Origin: Butyriboletus loyo
Lineage: Eukaryota > Basidiomycota > Agaricomycetes > Boletales > Boletaceae
NCBI GenBank assembly: GCA_038093515.1
Contig: JBBPSI010000416.1
Span: 1 to 11,170 of the forward strand
Direction of reading: 5' to 3'
Length of the DNA stretch: 11,170 bases
The first letter of the stretch is position 1, and each line of letters begins with the position of its first letter. Both the position numbers and the translations under genes were made by a program. Under the pieces are notes generated by a model, which saw only the letters and a list, made by a program, of their open reading frames with translations, had not been told where the DNA came from and ran no database searches. This document shows, piece by piece, positions 7,975 through 11,170 of this stretch.

Positions 7975-8110
7975 TGAGAACTCTCTTATGACAGCTTCCA
8001 TTCTTTTAATCTCCACTGTGTGAGAACTCTCTCACAACAGCTTCTCTATTTAATATCCACTCCCTGAGAACTCCTCATGGGATGCACTCTGTACTTATAT
8101 ATTATAGTAG
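7975..8110 (+). repeat. Degenerate ~45-bp tandem repeat in LTR E (three units)
   Basis: TGAGAACTC recurs at 7975, 8021 and 8065 (spacing 46 and 44). The first two units also share ACAGCTTC and TTTAATCTCCACT-like sequence; the third is more diverged. Confidence 0.65.
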
Positions 8111-8359
8111 ATAGATAAGGATGACACACAGCTTGGTCCATGTGCATTCTCTGTAATCTATAAGTACAAGGCTGGTGAAGCCTGGGTTTCCCCCAGTCTT
8201 TATCACTTGTATACTTTGCTACCCTTTGGTGGTGAGGTGGTATCGGTGGTTCTGGCTCACTGGTTAGAATTGCCAGGAGTAGTGTCCTGCGAGTACACGT
8301 CAGAACTGGGTATGGGCCCTGCAAGTGTTTTGGGTTGTCTCTTAGGAGATGGCTTGATG

Positions 8360-8385
8360 TGTGCGCCATTGAAAGATGGTGCACA
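8360..8385 (+). other. Inverted repeat next to the 3' terminus of LTR E
   Basis: TGTGCGCCAT (8360-8369) and ATGGTGCACA (8376-8385) pair over 10 bp with one G-T pair, leaving a 6-nt loop. The structure ends 3 bp from the LTR terminus. Confidence 0.5.
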
Positions 8386-8388
8386 ACA

Positions 8389-8578
8389 GTTTGCATATTT
8401 TACATTAAATATCACTCAATGCAATAACCCCTTATCCTAACCCTAGGTGGTGGGTGTATGAAATAAGGTACACACCCTCAGCCTTCTATTGGCCCAGGAA
8501 TCAGGTAATATGGATAAGGTTTGATGGAATTTCAGCTATTTTAAAATGACAGGTTATGTGGACAGTTTTTTGACTTTA
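8389..8578 (+). repeat. Inner part of the Tc1 left terminal inverted repeat
   Basis: Apart from scattered substitutions and small indels, this is the reverse complement of about 9722-9910 (for example ATATGGATAAGGTTTGATGG and ATTTTAAAATGACAGG). It starts with the second copy of GTTTG and ends at TTGACTTTA. Confidence 0.9.
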
Positions 8579-8593
8579 CAAAAATCCAACTAT

Positions 8594-9575
8594 CTAGTAT
8601 TTGATATGAGCTCCCTTGGCCTTGATAACTGCTTCAACTCTTTTGGGCATGCTTTCTATCCATTTGTGACACTGTTCCACAGAAATATTTCCCCACTCTA
8701 CCACCACCCTTTTCCATAATTGATGAACTCCTGTAGGAGCACTATCATAAGCTGAGAGACATCTTTTGAGGTGATTCCAAGTGTGTTAAATGGGGTTGAG
8801 GTCTGGAGATTGTGCAGGCCAATCCAGAAGCTTGATTCCTTGCTCCTCAAACCAAATCTGGGCTCTTTTGGAGGTATGTTTGGGTTCATTATTCTGCTCA
8901 AAAATGATATCATGTTGAGAAATTCCAGATTTCTCCATGCATTATAGCAATTCTTCCTTTAGAATTTAAACATACTGTTCACCATCCATCCTCCCCTCAA
9001 CCTCACTTAAATCCCCCACTCCATTGAACCTTATACCATTAGGAAACTTGCTCCAAATTTGACTGTACCTTTAACCTCATTAGCAGTTAGACCCTCTCTC
9101 TTCTTTTTACACACATATACTCCTGTCCATCTGACCCAATTCTATTTATTTTCGTCTCATCTGACCAAATAATCCTCTTCTAGTCCTTATTGATACTTGA
9201 GAGCAAAGGCAAATCATCTTTTTCTAAGGCTGATTGGAAGAAGACATTTCTTCTTCTTCATCACAGCCTTTAAATGCACCCTCCTTGAGGTCTTTTCTCA
9301 CTGTATGTGAGGGCATGGGAGGTTCAGTGATGGAACTGGACTGCATTTTTAGCCTTGCCAGTAATGATTTGCTGGACAATAGCACATTTGTTGATAGGAG
9401 TAAGCTTAGAAGGACAGTCAGCATGAAGGTTCTCCTTGTCAGGTTGGATCTCTTGGAGTACCCTGGCCACAGTAGACTTCCCTAGGCTAGTCTGGGAGGC
9501 AATCTTCCTAGTTGAAAGGCCAAGAGAGGAGAGAGAGATAATATTTTGTCTTAGAGAGGTGGAAATGGATTTCAT
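8594..9575 (-). pseudogene. Tc1-like DD34E transposase, decayed
   Basis: This enzyme cuts and rejoins element ends at TA sites in the nucleus. ATG 9575 opens a helix-turn-helix region (SLRQNIISLSSLGLSTRKIA, GKSTVARVLQEIQ), followed by a stop at about 9321-9323. Later parts are readable in pieces: IIWSDETKINRIGSDG (first Asp at 9161-9159), EGRMDGEQYV, HDIIFEQNNEPKHTS, LDWPAQSPDLNPI and IESMPKRVEAVIKAKG, ending at TAG 8596-8594. The second catalytic Asp reads Asn (8893-8891) and the third acid is a TAA stop (8788-8786). The 34-residue gap between them is that of the DD34E group. A frameshift lies between about 9150 and 9050. Total length (~327 codons) is near normal. It cannot be active. Confidence 0.92.
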
Positions 9576-9721
9576 GGTGATGGTGAGAAAATAAACATGG
9601 GAAGATGGGGTTTTTATATGTTGGCTGACACTCAGTTACATAAAGGTGACATAATAGGACCCTTGATGGATGTATGTAATGATATTACAGCATATAGGGT
9701 CTAATATATGTGATCAAAACT

Positions 9722-9935
9722 TAAAGTCAAAAAACTGTCTGCATGACCTGTCATTTTAAAATAGCTGACATTCCATCAAACCTTATCCATATTACCTGAT
9801 TTTGGGCCAATAGAGGGCCAAGGGCATGTACTATATGTCGTACACCCACCGCCTAGGGTTAGGATCAGGGGTCATTGCATTAAGTGATATTTAATGTAAA
9901 ATATGCAAACATGCAGACAGTTTTTTGAGCCACTG
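9722..9935 (-). repeat. Tc1 right terminal inverted repeat (214 bp)
   Basis: It is intact, running from TAAAGTCAAAAAAC to TTTTTTGAGCCACTG before TA. It carries two copies of an 18-bp motif in opposite orientation (9728-9745 and 9910-9927). The left arm has the diverged pair at 7007-7024 and 8555-8572. These are the likely transposase binding sites. Confidence 0.9.
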
Positions 9936-10220
9936 TACAAGGGGCTGTTTGTGCGAGCAGCTAAGCAGAGACAGAAGACAGCAGAGCAGGCCTTGAAGGA
10001 TTTGGATGCGCTTGATAGGATTCAAGCAGAGTGACAAGGAATCAATAGGTAGATTGTGAATGCCATTATATAGATGCATCACCATTTGCAGCCTATTTGG
10101 CTTCCAATTTATTACATGACATCCTGCTGACAATGAAGAATCCAGCTATCTAAGGCACCCTGAAAATCAGGATTGTATGGAAGCTATGGAGTGATATGAC
10201 AGGGGCTGCTTGCAAATAGT

Positions 10221-10620
10221 GTACTAATCCTGGGCACCCACGGGTGCTTAGTACATGCCCCCTGGAGGGCCCATGTACCCAGTATATCAACCCCACAGGC
10301 CTGCTTGTGCTTAGTACATACACCCCCCAGGGTGCCTGCATGTACTCCATGCACCCACCCCTATAGGCCTATGCATGCTTAGCATTTACTCCCTTGTGGG
10401 CCCATGCATGCATGGTGTAGCAATCCTCTGGGTCTGCTGATACTTAGTATATACCCTGCTGCAGGCCTGTGCATGCTTAGTGGATACTCCCCTGTGGGCC
10501 CACTCATCTCTAGCACCTACCCCCCTGCAGGCCCATTTGTCTATAATACAACCATAACATTTACCCTAGTGGGCCTGCCCATCTTTAGTATACACCCCCC
10601 TAGTACAGGCCCACCCATCA
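10221..10620 (+). repeat. Degenerate ~33-bp minisatellite, about 12 units
   Basis: The core reads roughly CTTAGTAYATACYCCCCTG, CAGGCCC, then ATGCATG or CCCATC. Clear units start at about 10247, 10309, 10378, 10444, 10478 and 10511, with spacings of 33-36 or about twice that where a diverged unit intervenes. The plus-strand frame gives 11-residue units (IYPAAGLCMLS, GYSPVGPLISS, TYPPAGPFVYN), so it may derive from coding sequence, but stops occur upstream. Bases 10035-10220 before it show no recognisable feature. Confidence 0.75.
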
Positions 10621-10687
10621 AAGCATTCCTAACTCACACACAGGCCTGCCAAGGGGTGGCATGTGTCAGGTGATATTGTCAACCTGG

Positions 10688-11148
10688 TTTCGGAATTGGT
10701 AAAGTCTGAGCAGGTGCACTGAGGGCAATGAAGAATGCAAGGGTGAACATATCAGTGGAAAGACTTACTGATAACATGAGAGTGAGAGTATCACAAACAG
10801 GTGTACTTGAAGAATATAAGAAGCAAGGCTCAACTTAGAGATATCACAGTAGTGGTGATAGAACTGAAAGATCTAAAGAAAAGTGACAAGCCATAAGGGC
10901 TGTCTTATATACAGTACATGAGTATTTGTACTTATGTTCTGTATAGTACCTATATAAGGTATAGTATAAAACATATGACAATATGTTAGAGATAAGAGAT
11001 GAGACTAAACATATCGTCCAATAGCATAATAAGAGCTATTTGTAATGAGACAAGCATGACAGAGTCTAGACAATGATGTCATATAAACCAGTCTGGAAAC
11101 ATAGTGGCTGTAAGTGAAATACAGAAATAGAACACTACCATTTCAACA
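10688..11148 (-). mobile_element. Solo LTR F of the copia family seen at 1403 (about 461 bp)
   Basis: On the minus strand it opens TGTTGAAATGGTAGTG and matches the truncated LTR at 1403-1464 with three differences, then continues past the point where that copy is cut. CCTGG flanks it on both sides (10683-10687 and 11149-11153), a likely target duplication. The inner end then reads CCGAAA, not the expected CA terminus, so that boundary may be off by a few bases. TATATAAG on the minus strand (10911-10904) is the probable promoter. No internal region adjoins it. Confidence 0.8.
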
Positions 11149-11170
11149 CCTGGGGTGGCCATGTGCTACG

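Larger units (their letters stand above)
7029..8388. mobile_element. Solo LTR E (~929 bp after removing a nested LTR) inserted in the Tc1 left arm
   Basis: It begins TGTTATGATGC and ends GGTGCACAACA, with TG...CA termini and a TGTT/AACA match. It is flanked by a perfect 5-bp duplication, GTTTG (7024-7028 and 8389-8393). Taking it out makes the two Tc1 arms equal in length (215 and 214 bp). It contains LTR C with its own duplication. There is no convincing coding content. The right half is pyrimidine-rich, has ~45-bp tandem units, TTATATATTATAG near 8096, and a hairpin at 8360-8385. Family and orientation are unresolved; a short non-autonomous retroelement is a less likely alternative. Confidence 0.8.
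6999..9935 (-). mobile_element. Tc1-like (Tc1/mariner) DNA transposon in a TA site, with a nested LTR in its left arm
   Basis: The ends read CAGTGGCTCAAAAAA and its complement, flanked by TA at 6997-6998 and 9936-9937. Without the nested LTR (7029-8388 and one GTTTG) it is about 1.57 kb, normal for the superfamily. The terminal repeats are long: about 215 bp left (6999-7028 plus 8389-8578) and 214 bp right (9722-9935). It encodes a broken transposase on the minus strand. Removing it with one TA joins codons GAG AAA TA|C AAG of the host frame. Confidence 0.93.
5367..10034 (+). pseudogene. Unrecognised repeat-containing gene, split by an LTR and a nested Tc1 element
   Basis: I do not recognise the product. 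ATG 5367 opens 204 codons that include three ~31-residue repeats (HLQGLRIPSPP, YLHSLRIPSLL, HLQGLTIPSLP; residues 75-148) and a late MDVD. TAA at 5979-5981 interrupts, but the frame stays coding-like for 50 more codons (NHSYNCTCYIDPDPGEIP, RTLTIELPPHILAL) to TGA 6132, with TAG at 6159. The LTR at 6226-6744 intervenes. Removing it with one ACAAC keeps the same frame into PPAPEETAAEFYHLQTDSF. A 53-nt intron (6843-6895) follows, then ETMEARSTM and DGPIQHAIEKY, where the Tc1 element sits at TA 6997. The frame resumes at 9938 with KGLFVRAAKQRQKTAEQ, likely helical, and stops at TGA 10032-10034. The true C-terminus is uncertain. It may be a host gene or an ORF of an older element. Confidence 0.6.

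Noticed and set aside
7520..8396. Minus-strand frames at 7520-7804 and 8046-8396 as genes
   Set aside because: They lie within LTR E (one overlaps LTR C), have low-complexity composition and no recognisable domain.
9234..9485. Plus-strand frame opposite the transposase
   Set aside because: It is the complement of the transposase N-terminal coding region, which has clear helix-turn-helix motifs.
10150..10673. Open frames across the minisatellite on both strands
   Set aside because: They arise from a repeat whose period is a multiple of three. No start context or conserved domain supports a gene.
10685..10699. TGGTTTCGGAATTGG as a tRNA primer binding site
   Set aside because: It resembles the TGG start of such sites, but LTR F reads on the minus strand, so a primer site would not lie on the plus strand at this end.

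Overview
No intact gene is visible in this window. It reads as a transposon graveyard from a filamentous fungus, most likely a basidiomycete. The evidence is Ty1/copia and Ty3/gypsy retrotransposons of fungal type, a Tc1-like DNA transposon, a 53-nt intron with fungal splice signals, and C-to-T decay at CpG sites. The species cannot be named from the sequence.

Layout. (1) 1-1464: 3' end of a copia element on the + strand (reverse transcriptase, RNase H, polypurine tract, first 62 bp of the 3' LTR), cut off abruptly. (2) 1465-3603: a gypsy element on the - strand with 5' LTR, self-priming-type primer binding site and gag, truncated before pol. Its gag is split by a 426-bp solo LTR of the same family with target duplication ATTAG. 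(3) 3679-5149: a decayed, CpG-poor, unrecognised gene on the - strand. (4) 5367-10034: a decayed, unrecognised gene on the + strand, divergent from the previous one and split by nested insertions. A 519-bp solo LTR (target duplication ACAAC) lies at 6226-6744 and a Tc1-like element lies at 6999-9935 in a TA site. (5) 10221-10620: a degenerate ~33-bp minisatellite. (6) 10688-11148: a solo LTR of the same copia family as region 1, in the opposite orientation.

The best structure is a nest four levels deep: gene, interrupted by Tc1 (TA), whose left terminal repeat is interrupted by a ~929-bp LTR (target duplication GTTTG), which is interrupted by a 426-bp gypsy LTR (TGAAC/CGAAC). At the gene and gag levels, taking out the insertion with one target-site copy brings the flanking reading frames back into register. 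That supports both the boundaries and the order of events.

Two mechanistic signals stand out. The gypsy family carries a 10-nt match between the predicted start of its transcript and its primer binding site, which suggests Tf1/sushi-type self-priming. A shared core-promoter module (CATGGTCTGTGCGCA upstream of TATAAA) occurs in two otherwise different LTR families. I see no tRNA, rRNA or CRISPR array.
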